Positions 27,681 through 38,647 are shown, numbered from the stretch's first letter. The stretch: DNA of 64,000 nt from Martinezella tropici (GCF_008370325.1 NZ_VNIP01000009.1:310001-374000); one strand, 5' to 3'. A program made the numbers and translations. The notes: generated by a model from the letters alone, not told the origin.

Positions 27681-27968
27681 ATGAATACAGACTTTTCCTG
27701 GATGGCCTGGACGCTGCCGACGGTACTGTTCTTTGCGACGATCCTGCTTTTGCTGATCGGCATGGCGGTTTGGGAGTATTTTTCGCCGGGCGGCAATCCG
27801 CGCCTCGGCATCCTGCGCTTCGAAACGACACGCGGCGACCGGCTGTTCATCTCGCTGCTGGGCGCCGCCTTCATCCATCTCGCTTGGCTGGGCCTGGGAG
27901 GCCCCAGCCTGTGGTGGGCTCTTGCTCTTTCCGTGGTCTACGCCGTCGGCGTCTTCCGTCTGGTCTGA
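27681..27968 (+). CDS. glpU: Small membrane protein of the glycerol importer (DUF2160)
   Basis: This 95-residue protein has three hydrophobic segments (about residues 8-30, 52-68 and 72-92) and fits the DUF2160 family, which occurs between permease and binding-protein genes of this operon type. Its role in transport is not established; it may be an accessory membrane subunit. ATG at 27681 follows AAAGGAAAACC. Confidence 0.88.
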   Translation: MNTDFSWMAWTLPTVLFFATILLLLIGMAVWEYFSPGGNPRLGILRFETTRGDRLFISLLGAAFIHLAWLGLGGPSLWWALALSVVYAVGVFRLV

Positions 27969-28037
27969 AGCAAACCGATACGGCGGCCGGCGGTCCGGCC
28001 GTTCCGAAATGCATTCGCAACCTGTAGGGAGGAATAT

Positions 28038-29768
<1,731 letters not shown>

Positions 29769-29792
29769 GCCAGGTTCATGATGCTATATGGG

Positions 29793-29823
29793 TGCCGGAG
29801 CTCGAAAGAGCTCCGGCATTTTT
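29793..29823 (+). terminator. Rho-independent terminator of glpSTPQUV
   Basis: TGCCGGAGCTC, a GAAA tetraloop and GAGCTCCGGCA form a perfect 11-bp stem directly followed by TTTTT. It lies 25 bp after the glpV stop. Confidence 0.93.
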
Positions 29824-29979
29824 CGTCCGGATGAAAGTCTTGCAAAAATAACGCTGCGATGACTGTCACAGGCTTGACACATTTCTCGCGAGCACGAACT
29901 ATCCTTACCCGGATCATGATGTCGACACACATCAGAACCCATTGATATATTTCATGGATTTCTGCATAAGGAGAACAGC

Positions 29980-30840
29980 GTGAGAAACGGATATTTTGGG
30001 CGCAGGACGCTCATCACCGCCATTGGCCTTGTCGCCGCCCTGCCGGCTCTCAGTGCCGATCTGCCGGCACCATTGCCAGACGACAATCTCAATGCCGTTC
30101 TATGGGACCAGACATCGGTCGAGGCGCAGGCTAACGCGCTCGGCGCCTATACGCTCGGCCGCATCAGGCTCGACGAAGCATTGGCCGACAAGAACTGGAC
30201 CGCCGCACCGGTGGAGCAGACGGGCAATTTCCAAGATTTTCCGCCTGCTATCATCCTCGATGTCGATGACACCATCCTCAACACCTCGTCCTACCAGGCG
30301 CACAATATCACGGCCGGCACCGGCTTCACGCCGCAGAGCTGGACGCAATATGTTAATGCGCAGCAGGACAAGCCGATCGCAGGTGCGGTAGAATTTACCC
30401 AATATGCCGCTTCGAAAGGCGTGAAGGTCTTCTATGTCACCAATCGTACAGCCGATGAGGAAGGCCCGACCGTCGAGGAAATGAAGCGCTTCGGTTTTCC
30501 AATGGGCGACAATGTCGATACCTTCCTGAGCGCTAAGGAACAACCGGACTGGGGTTCGGCCAAGGGCACGCGCCGCGCCTTCATCGCCAAGAACTACCGC
30601 GTTCTGCTGATGTTTGGCGATAATTTCGGCGACTTCACCGACGACTACAAGGGTAGCGTCGAGGAGCGCCAGAAGGTCTTCGAAGCCAACAAGGCGCATT
30701 TCGGCCACGACTGGATCGCCGTCGCCAACCCGACCTATGGCTCATTCGAAAGCGCACCCTACAAGGGGGACTATAAGCTGCCGCCGGAAGAACAGCGCAA
30801 GATGAAGCAGGATGCGCTGAAGCCCTGGGATGGGAAGTAG
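29980..30840 (+). CDS. Periplasmic class C-type acid phosphatase (HAD, e(P4)-like)
   Basis: This 286-residue protein has a signal peptide (about residues 1-26). The HAD motif I DVDDT (residues 94-98) contains the nucleophile Asp94 and Asp96, and the later acidic motif is GDNFGDF. Class C acid phosphatases remove phosphate from nucleotides and small phosphate esters in the periplasm. GTG start with AAGGAG before it. It lies after the glp terminator, so it has its own promoter. A link to glycerol import, through release of glycerol from glycerol phosphates, is possible but unproven. Confidence 0.87.
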   Translation: MRNGYFGRRTLITAIGLVAALPALSADLPAPLPDDNLNAVLWDQTSVEAQANALGAYTLGRIRLDEALADKNWTAAPVEQTGNFQDFPPAIILDVDDTILNTSSYQAHNITAGTGFTPQSWTQYVNAQQDKPIAGAVEFTQYAASKGVKVFYVTNRTADEEGPTVEEMKRFGFPMGDNVDTFLSAKEQPDWGSAKGTRRAFIAKNYRVLLMFGDNFGDFTDDYKGSVEERQKVFEANKAHFGHDWIAVANPTYGSFESAPYKGDYKLPPEEQRKMKQDALKPWDGK

Positions 30841-30889
30841 ACGTCTTTCGAGGGTGATTGTCAGGCGCGCTCAAGTCCGTGGGACCTTT

Positions 30890-31041
30890 GTGCCTGGCCC
30901 CTCATCCTAGCCTTCTCCCCGCAAGCGGGGAGAAGGGACGATCGCGAAACCGCCAATCGTCAAAGAGACTGAAGCTAAGTGAGGCACGATAACCCCCTCG
31001 CCCCGCTTGCGGGGAGAGGGTTGGGGTGAGGGGCCAGGCAC
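30890..31041. repeat. CCCTCTCCCCGC palindromic intergenic repeat, copy A
   Basis: Perfect 15-bp outer inverted repeats (30890-30904 and 31027-31041, GTGCCTGGCCCCTCA and complement) enclose two G+C-rich hairpins of the type CTTCTCCCCGC-GCGGGGAGAAGG. Related copies are at 38648-38799 and 40328-40470. It lies between convergent genes and may terminate both transcripts. Confidence 0.8.
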
Positions 31042-31096
31042 AAAATCAAGGCAGAACCGAACTGGCCTGACCGTCATCCACATAGCCAGCTATTAA

Positions 31097-32392
31097 TCAA
31101 CCCTTCCGCTTCAATTTCGTCGCACCTTCCTCCACCAGCCGCTTCGCCGCCTCGGCGACCGTGATCTTGCCGAAGGCGAGCTGGTCGGCGACGGGGCGCG
31201 CGACGTTCGCGTCAAATTCCTGAGAGCCGAGCGGCGCCGGCACGGGATAGGTGCCGACCTGATCCTTCAACAGCTCGATATATTGCACCGTCTGCTGCTC
31301 TACCGGATTGAGCGTCGGCAGGATGGCGGCACGCACCGCGGGCGACATCGGCACGCCGCGCTCGACGCCGAGGATCTTGCCGGCGTCGACATCGTTGACG
31401 AAGAAATTGATGAATTTCGCCGCCGCTTCACCGTTCTTGCTGGTGGCACCGACGCTCCAGATCAGCGCAGGACGATAGTAGTGGCCGGAGGGGCCGTCCT
31501 TCTTCTCGCGTGGCAACGTCGTGACGGCGAGCTTGCTCTTGACCACAAGCTGATAGCCGACGAGCTGGTTGGAATAGGCCATGCCGATCGCCGATTTTCC
31601 GAGCGCCAGGCAGTTGCTCTCGATGACGTTCTGGTCGAGCGTCTGGACATCGGCAGAGACAGTGCCGCCGCGTTTGCGCAGGTCTTCCCAGTAGCTATAC
31701 CACTCCTTGGCATCGTCGACACCGAAGCCGAGCCCGCCCTCCTCCGTAAAGAGGCTCTTGCCGCGCTGGCGCAGCCAGACGTCGAGCACATAATTGTAGC
31801 GCGCGCCATAAGGGCCACCCCAATAGCCGCGCTTGCCGGCAGCCTTGGTCATTTCCACCGCAAGATCGGCATATTCGGCCCATGTCGTGGTCGGACCGGG
31901 CGGCGTCAGGCCGGTCTTCTTGAACATGTCCTCGTCATAGAACATCGCGAAGGAGTTAAGGCCGAGGCCGACGCCATAAAGCTTGCCGTCGACCGTGGTC
32001 AGCTTCAACACGTCCTTGCCGAAACTGTCGATATCCAGCGTCGAAGGCACGAACTGGTCGAGCGGCATGCAGGCGCCGCGTTTCGAATAGTCCGAGATCG
32101 TGCTCGGCTCGAGCTGGAAAACGTCCGCGATGTTCTGGCTCGCCATTCCCGTCGCGAGCTTGGCCCAATAGCCCTCGCCGCTGATGCTCTCGCCGACGAC
32201 GGAGATATCCGGATTCTTGCCGTGGAACAGTTCTGCCACCGCGACCGTGCGCTTGCCGCGATCGGGCGAACCCCACCACATTGCCCTGAGCTGCGTCGCA
32301 TCGGCAAATGCCGGCATCGCTCCCCCGCCGAAGGCAAGCCCCGCCGCGGTTCCGGCAGCTCCGACCATGAATGAACGGCGATTCATGCGCAT
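31097..32392 (-). CDS. Orphan sugar ABC substrate-binding protein, Tat-type signal
   Basis: This 431-residue solute-binding protein has a twin-arginine signal (NRRSFMVGAAG at the N-terminus) with probable cleavage after AFA near residue 31. It is a clear relative of the binding protein at 41587: both mature parts begin with a WWGS...R...RT pattern and share NPDI..GES..YW..LAT. No permease or ATPase genes adjoin it. It diverges from the LacI regulator. AAGGAGGA precedes the ATG. It may feed the importer encoded at 42.9-48.0 kb. Confidence 0.92.
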   Translation of the reverse strand: MRMNRRSFMVGAAGTAAGLAFGGGAMPAFADATQLRAMWWGSPDRGKRTVAVAELFHGKNPDISVVGESISGEGYWAKLATGMASQNIADVFQLEPSTISDYSKRGACMPLDQFVPSTLDIDSFGKDVLKLTTVDGKLYGVGLGLNSFAMFYDEDMFKKTGLTPPGPTTTWAEYADLAVEMTKAAGKRGYWGGPYGARYNYVLDVWLRQRGKSLFTEEGGLGFGVDDAKEWYSYWEDLRKRGGTVSADVQTLDQNVIESNCLALGKSAIGMAYSNQLVGYQLVVKSKLAVTTLPREKKDGPSGHYYRPALIWSVGATSKNGEAAAKFINFFVNDVDAGKILGVERGVPMSPAVRAAILPTLNPVEQQTVQYIELLKDQVGTYPVPAPLGSQEFDANVARPVADQLAFGKITVAEAAKRLVEEGATKLKRKG

Positions 32393-32507
32393 GAGATTCC
32401 TCCTTCTCTTGCGTTGTCATCCGCGGCGATCTCCCCGACGCCTTCGCGGACAAGGTGGATCGAGGATATGCAACTTCTTTGCACTGCACAATAAAAAATC
32501 TTTCTAT

Positions 32508-32519
32508 TGCAAATTTGCA
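32508..32519. promoter_or_regulatory. Candidate LacI-family operator
   Basis: TGCAAATTTGCA is a perfect 12-bp palindrome in the divergent gap between the orphan binding protein and the LacI gene. Further TTTGCA and TTTTGCAT copies flank it. It probably mediates control of both genes by the LacI-family protein. Confidence 0.55.
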
Positions 32520-32542
32520 TAATTTTGCATAGCGTTTGCGCC

Positions 32543-33565
32543 ATGAACGATATTCGCTCCAAACGCATCAGGCAGGCGGACATTGCCACTGCCGCCGGCG
32601 TCTCCGTGTCGACGGTGTCGCGGGTCCTCACCAACGAACCCGGCATCAGCGAGACGATCCGCCAGCATATATTCAAGGTCGCGAGCGATCTCGGCTATCC
32701 GCTGAAGACAACAGCCGAGACGACCGCAGGCGGACTGGCGCTGATTGCGAGCGATAGCGTCACCGGGGGCTTGAGCGTTTTCTACGAAGGCATTCTGGAG
32801 GGCCTGCGCGCCGGTGCCGCCGAGCGCGGCATGCGCTTCGACATCCGCCTCGTCCGCGAGGCGAGGACCGAGCCGGAACTGGTGAAGGAATATCTTCAGG
32901 CCGCCGGCGCCGAAGGCCTCTTTCTCGTCGGCATCGACCCTTCGGAAGAGCTATGCCGCTGGCTTGAGGCAAGCAGCACGCCGACCGTGCTCGTCAACGG
33001 CACCGACCCGAAGCTACGCTTCGACGGCGTTTCGCCCTCGAATTTCTTCGGTGCCTACAATGCAACCCAGCGCCTGCTCGATGCCGGCCACCGCCGCATT
33101 CTGCATTTGACCGGCTCGCATCGCCAGACGATCCGCGAGCGCATCCGTGGCTTCGAGGCGGCGATCGCTTCCGTGGAGGGCGCAGAAGGCCGCATCGTAC
33201 CGATGAACTTTCGCGGCAGCTCCAGCCAGGAAGCCCATGACACCACGACTACGATTCTCGCCGAGAAAAGCGGCTACACCGCCGCCTTCTGCATGAATGA
33301 TTTCATTGCCGTCGGCGTGCTCGACGCCGTGACCGAAGCCGGCCTGCGCGTGCCGGAAGATTTCGCTATAGTCGGCTTCGACGACCTGCCCTGCGCCCTG
33401 ATGACCAACCCCCGGCTGGCAACCATGCGCGTCGACCGCGCAGCGCTCGGCCGGGAAGCCATCGGCCTGATGATCGCGCGCTTCCGCGACCGCGATGCGC
33501 CGGCGCGTCAGATCTGCCACGGCGTCCCGCCGATCGTCGGGGGCACGCTGCCACCCGAAACCTGA
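32543..33565 (+). CDS. LacI family transcriptional regulator
   Basis: This 340-residue protein has an N-terminal LacI helix-turn-helix (RQADIATAAGVSVSTVSRVL, about residues 9-28) followed by the hinge and a periplasmic-binding-like effector domain. The start at 32543 keeps the usual short N-terminus; no strong ribosome site is visible. It diverges from the orphan binding protein and lies 40 bp before the DUF2264 gene, so it probably controls both in response to a sugar. Confidence 0.92.
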   Translation: MNDIRSKRIRQADIATAAGVSVSTVSRVLTNEPGISETIRQHIFKVASDLGYPLKTTAETTAGGLALIASDSVTGGLSVFYEGILEGLRAGAAERGMRFDIRLVREARTEPELVKEYLQAAGAEGLFLVGIDPSEELCRWLEASSTPTVLVNGTDPKLRFDGVSPSNFFGAYNATQRLLDAGHRRILHLTGSHRQTIRERIRGFEAAIASVEGAEGRIVPMNFRGSSSQEAHDTTTTILAEKSGYTAAFCMNDFIAVGVLDAVTEAGLRVPEDFAIVGFDDLPCALMTNPRLATMRVDRAALGREAIGLMIARFRDRDAPARQICHGVPPIVGGTLPPET

Positions 33566-33605
33566 AGCTCAATCCCGCCGCGGAAACGATCGAGAAGGCC
33601 AACCG

Positions 33606-35462
33606 ATGATCTATGACCCCGCCAGCACCAATCCGCTCGCCGGCAACTCGCTGAAGACCCTCCCAGACATGCGCCGCGCGCTGACCGACCTGTTCGATCC
33701 GCTGCTGCCCTATTTTTCGGAAGGCAATGCCCGCGTCCGCATCGACGCCGCCGGCGCGCATTTTGATCGCGCCGCCGCCGATCTCGAAGGTTTTGCCCGC
33801 CCGCTCTGGGGCCTGGCGCCGCTCGGCGCCGGCGGCGGCGATTTCCGCCATTGGGATCGCTATGCAGAAGGCCTCGCCAACGGTGTCGATCCTCAGCACC
33901 CGGAATATTGGGGTACGGTCAACGGCCGCGACCAGCGCATGGTCGAGCTGGCAGCCCTGGGCTTTGCGCTAGCCCTCGTGCCGGAAAAGATCTGGGAGCC
34001 GCTCGATCAACGCGCCCGCGACAATCTGATCGCCTATCTCAAGCATGCGCGCACCTTCGATTACGCTGACAACAACTGGAAATTCTTCCGCATCTTCGTC
34101 GATATCGCGCTTGACCGGCTCGGCGCCTCCTTCGACCACAGCTTGACCGAAACCTATCTGAACGAGCTGGACGGCTTCTACATCGCTGACGGCTGGTATC
34201 GCGACGGCAATGTCCGCCGCATCGATCACTACATTCCCTTCGCCATGCATTTCTATGGGCTGATCTACTCCAAGCTCGTGGATGACGATCGCGCCAAGCG
34301 CTATCGCGAACGCGCAATCCTCTTCGCCAGGGATTTCCGCCATTGGTTCACGCCCGATGGCGCTACTATTCCCTTCGGCCGCAGCCTGACCTATCGCTTC
34401 GCCTGCGCCGGCTTCTGGTCGGCGCTCGCCTTCGCCGATGTCGAGGCGCTGCCATGGGGCGAAATCAAGGGCCTGTGCCTCCGTCACCTGCGCTGGTGGG
34501 CCGACAAGCCGATTGCTCATCGCGACGGAACCCTGCCGATCGGCTTTGCCTATCCCAACCTCTTGATGTCGGAGAACTATAATTCCGCCGGCTCTCCCTA
34601 TTGGGCCTTCAAGGCCTTCCTGCCGCTGGCGCTGCCTGAAACCCATCCCTTCTGGGTAGCGGAAGAAAAGCTGCCAGACAGTGAGCCAGCTATCATCCCG
34701 CAAAAGCATCCCGGCATGGTGATGATGCGCAGCAGGGCCGATGTCGTCGCTCTCTCCTGCGGCCAGGAAAACCAGCAGATGCGCTTCGGCGCGGAGAAAT
34801 ACTCGAAATTCGCCTATTCCGCCCGCTACGGCTTCAGCGTCGAAAGCGATGAGCGCATCTTTACCGGCGGGGCCTTCGACAGCATGCTCGCCTTCGCCGA
34901 TGACGGCCTGCACTATCGCGTGCGCGAGACCAATGAAGAGGCAAAGCTCGCCGGCGAGACGCTCTACGCCAAATGGTCGCCCTACCCGGACGTGTCGGTA
35001 GAGACATGGCTCATCCCCTCGTCGCCCTGGCATGTCCGCCTGCACAAGATCACCACGCCACGGCCGTTGCAGACGGCCGAAGGCGGCTTCGCCATCGCAA
35101 GACGTGATTTCGAAGCAGACACGCTTTCATCCGTAACCGGTGCCGCTTATGCGATCGGCGAAGAGGATTTCAGCGGCATTCTCGACCTCGGCTCGACGAT
35201 CACGCGCGAAGGTGTCGCGCAGAAAGCGCCGCCGAACACCAATCTTATCGCCTCGAAGACCTTGGTGCCACAGTTGCGTGGCACGATTCCGGCGGGCGAG
35301 ACCATTCTCGTCTCGGCCGTGCTCGCAGAGAAGGACACGTCCGCCGTCGATCACGCCTGGACGAAGCCGCCTGCCAGGCCCGATATCGATGCTCTGCGCG
35401 CCCTCGTAAAGGACAAGGGCATCAGGGTGAGTGCCATCGAGGCGCCAGGTCGCCTACCATGA
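33606..35462 (+). CDS. DUF2264 family protein
   Basis: This 618-residue cytoplasmic protein (no signal peptide) has an N-terminal helical part rich in Trp and aromatic residues (DNNWKFFRIFVDIAL, YIADGWYRDGNVRRIDHYIPF, FGRSLTYRFACAGFWSALA) that resembles the alpha/alpha-toroid of carbohydrate-active enzymes, and a beta-rich C-terminal part. DUF2264 has no settled function. Its place behind a LacI regulator and sugar-binding protein suggests action on plant-derived oligosaccharides. Its stop overlaps the next start. Confidence 0.85.
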   Translation: MIYDPASTNPLAGNSLKTLPDMRRALTDLFDPLLPYFSEGNARVRIDAAGAHFDRAAADLEGFARPLWGLAPLGAGGGDFRHWDRYAEGLANGVDPQHPEYWGTVNGRDQRMVELAALGFALALVPEKIWEPLDQRARDNLIAYLKHARTFDYADNNWKFFRIFVDIALDRLGASFDHSLTETYLNELDGFYIADGWYRDGNVRRIDHYIPFAMHFYGLIYSKLVDDDRAKRYRERAILFARDFRHWFTPDGATIPFGRSLTYRFACAGFWSALAFADVEALPWGEIKGLCLRHLRWWADKPIAHRDGTLPIGFAYPNLLMSENYNSAGSPYWAFKAFLPLALPETHPFWVAEEKLPDSEPAIIPQKHPGMVMMRSRADVVALSCGQENQQMRFGAEKYSKFAYSARYGFSVESDERIFTGGAFDSMLAFADDGLHYRVRETNEEAKLAGETLYAKWSPYPDVSVETWLIPSSPWHVRLHKITTPRPLQTAEGGFAIARRDFEADTLSSVTGAAYAIGEEDFSGILDLGSTITREGVAQKAPPNTNLIASKTLVPQLRGTIPAGETILVSAVLAEKDTSAVDHAWTKPPARPDIDALRALVKDKGIRVSAIEAPGRLP

Positions 35463-36484
35463 CGCAATCTTTTTCCGATCGCCCGGCCATCGCCTTTGCC
35501 ATGCTGCCGTCGCGCACCCAGCATGTGCTGCCGGACGCGCTCATTCAGCGCCTTGGGGCAATCGGTAACGTGCTCGATGCAGCGCCGATGCAGCGCTTCG
35601 ACGACGCGCGCGCGGCCAAGCTGCTGGCGGAAACCGAAATCCTGATCACTGGCTGGGGGTCGCCGACGATCAACGCCGCCGCACTGGCGCAGGCGCCGCA
35701 TCTGAGGCTGGTGGTCCACGCCGCCGGCACGGTGAAGGGTCTACTGGGGGACAGCCTGTTCGATCGCGGTATCTTCGTCAGTCATGCCGCCCAGGCCAAT
35801 GCCCTGCCGGTCGCCGAATTCACGCTTGCCGCCATCATCTTCGCCGGCAAGAAGATCTTTCAGTTTCGTGATCTTTATGTTGCCGATCGCAATCGCAAGC
35901 GGACGCAGCCGATCCAGGCTGAGGCCATCGGCAATTACGGCCGCACCGTCGGCATCATCGGCGCTTCTCGCATAGGAAGGCGCGTGATCGAGCTGCTTTC
36001 GCCCTTCGATTACCGCATCGTGCTGTATGACCCCATGATCGGCGATGCCGAGGCGGCCACGCTGGGCGTAGAGAAAACCAAGTTGGACGCCCTGATGGCA
36101 TCAGCCGATATCGTCTCGCTGCATGCGCCTTCGCTGCCGGCGACGCGGCACATGATCGATGCCCAACGCCTTGCGCTGATGAAAGACGGAGCAACCTTCA
36201 TCAACACCGCGCGTGGCGCGCTGGTCGATGAGACGGCCCTGATTGCCGTGCTGAAAACCGGCCGCATCGACGCAATCATCGACGTCACCGATCCGGAAAT
36301 TCCGGAGGCGGCATCGGCCTTCTATGACCTGCCGAACGTCTTCCTGACACCGCATATCGCCGGTGCCGTCGGGCTGGAACGGACCCGCCTCGGCGAGATG
36401 GCAGTCGACGAGGCAATCCGCTTCATCGAAGGCAAGCCACTGCTCTATGAGATCCGCCGCGAAGACATGGCGCTGATGGCATGA
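35459..36484 (+). CDS. D-2-hydroxyacid dehydrogenase
   Basis: This 341-residue enzyme of the phosphoglycerate dehydrogenase-like family has the NAD-binding stretch VGIIGASRIGRRVIELL. Catalytic regions are NTARGALVDETAL (Arg) and the histidine in FLTPHIAGAVG, with the Asp/Glu stretch DVTDPEIPEAA between. It overlaps the DUF2264 gene by 4 bp and is part of the same operon. It may reduce or oxidise a 2-keto or 2-hydroxy sugar acid; the substrate is unknown. Confidence 0.9.
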   Translation: MTQSFSDRPAIAFAMLPSRTQHVLPDALIQRLGAIGNVLDAAPMQRFDDARAAKLLAETEILITGWGSPTINAAALAQAPHLRLVVHAAGTVKGLLGDSLFDRGIFVSHAAQANALPVAEFTLAAIIFAGKKIFQFRDLYVADRNRKRTQPIQAEAIGNYGRTVGIIGASRIGRRVIELLSPFDYRIVLYDPMIGDAEAATLGVEKTKLDALMASADIVSLHAPSLPATRHMIDAQRLALMKDGATFINTARGALVDETALIAVLKTGRIDAIIDVTDPEIPEAASAFYDLPNVFLTPHIAGAVGLERTRLGEMAVDEAIRFIEGKPLLYEIRREDMALMA

Positions 36485-36614
36485 CGCGACGCAGCAAATC
36501 CATGAAAACACCCTGAAATCGCCCCATTTCGGCACAAGCGAACAACTCGTTTTTAATCATTCCCCGCTAGCAATCTCTATGTGCATGACCGCAAAAGTCC
36601 GGCTTCGAATTTTT

Positions 36615-36657
36615 GCAAAGGATCATGCGCCAACAAAGTTGTTGCTGCGTCCTTTGC
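36615..36657. repeat. Stem-loop upstream of the lytic transglycosylase gene
   Basis: The outer arms GCAAAGGA and TCCTTTGC and an inner AACAA/TTGTT pairing form an imperfect hairpin of about 43 nt, 43 bp before the start codon. There is no T-run. It could be a leader structure. Confidence 0.45.
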
Positions 36658-36700
36658 GCGCCTGGAAGACGCGCGGCGCAGCAATGAAGAGGTTCTAGTA

Positions 36701-37288
36701 ATGCGTACCCGCGTCCTTTCCATTCTGGCCGTTATGCTGCTTGGCGTGCTGGCAGGCTGCGCCACGGCACCATCGCGCACCCGCAACATCTGCGCGATCT
36801 TCGACCAGCGCGACGGCTGGTTCAACAACTGGCAGCGGGCAGCGGAACGCACGGAACGCAAATACGGCGTGCCGGTGCCGATCCTGATGGCGACGATCTA
36901 CACCGAATCCGGCTTCCGGCCGCGCGCACGCCCGCCGCGACGCTATCTGCTCGGCTTCATTCCCTGGAAGCGCCCGACGACCGCCTATGGCTATTCGCAG
37001 GCACTCGACGGCACTTGGGATAAGTACAAGCGCGAGACGGGCAACTGGACGGCAAGCCGTACCAACTTCTCTGACGCCATCGACTTCGTCGGCTGGTATC
37101 ACTACCAGACTCACCTGCAGACCGGCATCGCGCTGAACGATTCCTACGATCTCTATCTCGCCTATTATTCCGGCGCCAAGGGCTATCTGCAGGGATCATG
37201 GCGCGGCAATGGAACCGCTCTTGCCGGCGCCAAGCGCTTTAACGGCATGACGCGGATCTACGCCCAGCAGCTGCCGAGCTGCAGCTGA
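36701..37288 (+). CDS. Lytic transglycosylase (SLT-type) lipoprotein
   Basis: This 195-residue protein has a lipoprotein signal (hydrophobic core residues 6-16, lipobox LAGC with Cys at about residue 19). The SLT fold follows, with the catalytic glutamate in ATIYTESGF and the later block AYGYSQALDGTWDKYK, then LAYYSGAKGYLQG. It would cut peptidoglycan glycan strands from the outer-membrane side. The ATG at 36701 gives the complete lipoprotein signal; a longer upstream frame was rejected. Confidence 0.9.
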   Translation: MRTRVLSILAVMLLGVLAGCATAPSRTRNICAIFDQRDGWFNNWQRAAERTERKYGVPVPILMATIYTESGFRPRARPPRRYLLGFIPWKRPTTAYGYSQALDGTWDKYKRETGNWTASRTNFSDAIDFVGWYHYQTHLQTGIALNDSYDLYLAYYSGAKGYLQGSWRGNGTALAGAKRFNGMTRIYAQQLPSCS

Positions 37289-37319
37289 TCTCGAAACCGG
37301 AAGGCTTAACGCTGCGGCC

Positions 37320-38582
37320 CTAAGGCCGCGGCTCCAGCAAGTTCAACCCGCCATCCTCGCCCCAGATATCGGCAACCGATACCTGCTGGCCCGTGCGGCT
37401 GCTTTGCAATGCTGCGATACCGCAGAGAACGGACATTGCCCCCGCGCGCGAACCGGCACGCTGCTTCAGCTCGTCGTTCGGGCCGGAGCGCAAAATCATG
37501 TTGCGCAGCCGGTCGTCGCCGCCATAGTGCCCGCCGGACGAATGCGGCACCCATATGCGCTCGACATCGCCGAAATTCTTCATGACGACTATCTCGTCCG
37601 CCGGCGGCGTCGTCCAGTTCTGCTTCTCGTATTGGCGCAGCTCGATGCGGCCCTTGTGGCCGTTGAAGGCGATGTGATGGCCTTCGATCGGCATGTAAGT
37701 ATTCAGGGAATAGGAGACGTTGACGCCGCTGCGATAGCGGATCGAAGCGACCATCGTATCAGGGATATCGATGTCCTCGCGGAAAACGCAGGCGTCGCGG
37801 ACATAACCATCGACGGTGGAAGGCTCCTCGTAAAGGCTTTCGAGCAGCGGCGTCTCGCTGATGTCGAGATAATAGTTGCACTCGTCCTTGTACCGACAGG
37901 TGCGACAGCGCTCGCCGCGGAACGGGCCTTTACGGCCGTAATGCTTGAGATCGGCGAAGGCTGCCACCGTTTCCGGATCGGAATCCAGATACCAGTTCAG
38001 AAGGTCGAAATGATGCGTCGCCTTATGAACGAAGAGACTGCCGGAATTCTCGACGTAAGCATGCCAGCGGCGGAAGTAATCGGCACCATGGCTGGTGTCG
38101 AGATACCAATGGAAGTCGACCGACGTGACCTCGCCGATGACGCCGGAATTGATCAGTTCCTTGATCTTCGCAGCCGTCGGCGCAAAGCGGTAGTTGAAGG
38201 AGACATCAAGCCGCTTGCCGGTGCGCGCCTCGGCATTGAGGATGCGCTTGATCTTATCGACTGTCGTCGTCATCGGCTTCTCGCTGATGACATTGGCACC
38301 GGCCTCCATCGCCTTGACGATCAGATCGTCATGGGTGGAATCGCGGGTGCAGACGATGACGAGATCCGGCTTCTCGACGCGCAACAGCTCATCGAAGTCG
38401 GTATAAACAGGCACCGATGCGCCGATATACTCAAGCGCCCGCTTCGCACGCATGGCATTGAGATCACACACCGCCACAAGCTCGACCTCGTCGCTCCAGC
38501 GCTCGACCAGATCCTTGCCCCACATGGTCACGCCGCGGTTTCCTGTGCCGACCAGAACGTAGCGTTTCTTCGATGACTGCAT
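37320..38582 (-). CDS. Gfo/Idh/MocA dehydrogenase with cysteine cluster
   Basis: This 420-residue oxidoreductase has an N-terminal Rossmann motif GTGNRG, the family EKP motif in VISEKPMTTT (residues 98-107) and a conserved-histidine stretch KATHHFDLLNWYLD. An insertion carries four cysteines (Cys226, Cys229, Cys235, Cys265; CRTCRYKDEC then DACVF), suggesting a structural metal. GGAGGAGCAG precedes the ATG at 38582. It lies downstream of the enolase-superfamily gene on the same strand, separated by a repeat element. Confidence 0.9.
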   Translation of the reverse strand: MQSSKKRYVLVGTGNRGVTMWGKDLVERWSDEVELVAVCDLNAMRAKRALEYIGASVPVYTDFDELLRVEKPDLVIVCTRDSTHDDLIVKAMEAGANVISEKPMTTTVDKIKRILNAEARTGKRLDVSFNYRFAPTAAKIKELINSGVIGEVTSVDFHWYLDTSHGADYFRRWHAYVENSGSLFVHKATHHFDLLNWYLDSDPETVAAFADLKHYGRKGPFRGERCRTCRYKDECNYYLDISETPLLESLYEEPSTVDGYVRDACVFREDIDIPDTMVASIRYRSGVNVSYSLNTYMPIEGHHIAFNGHKGRIELRQYEKQNWTTPPADEIVVMKNFGDVERIWVPHSSGGHYGGDDRLRNMILRSGPNDELKQRAGSRAGAMSVLCGIAALQSSRTGQQVSVADIWGEDGGLNLLEPRP

Positions 38583-38647
38583 CTGCTCCTCCACAATCTG
38601 CAAACAACGATAATGAGGCCTCGGCGGCCTTCATTTACTTCGGCAAA

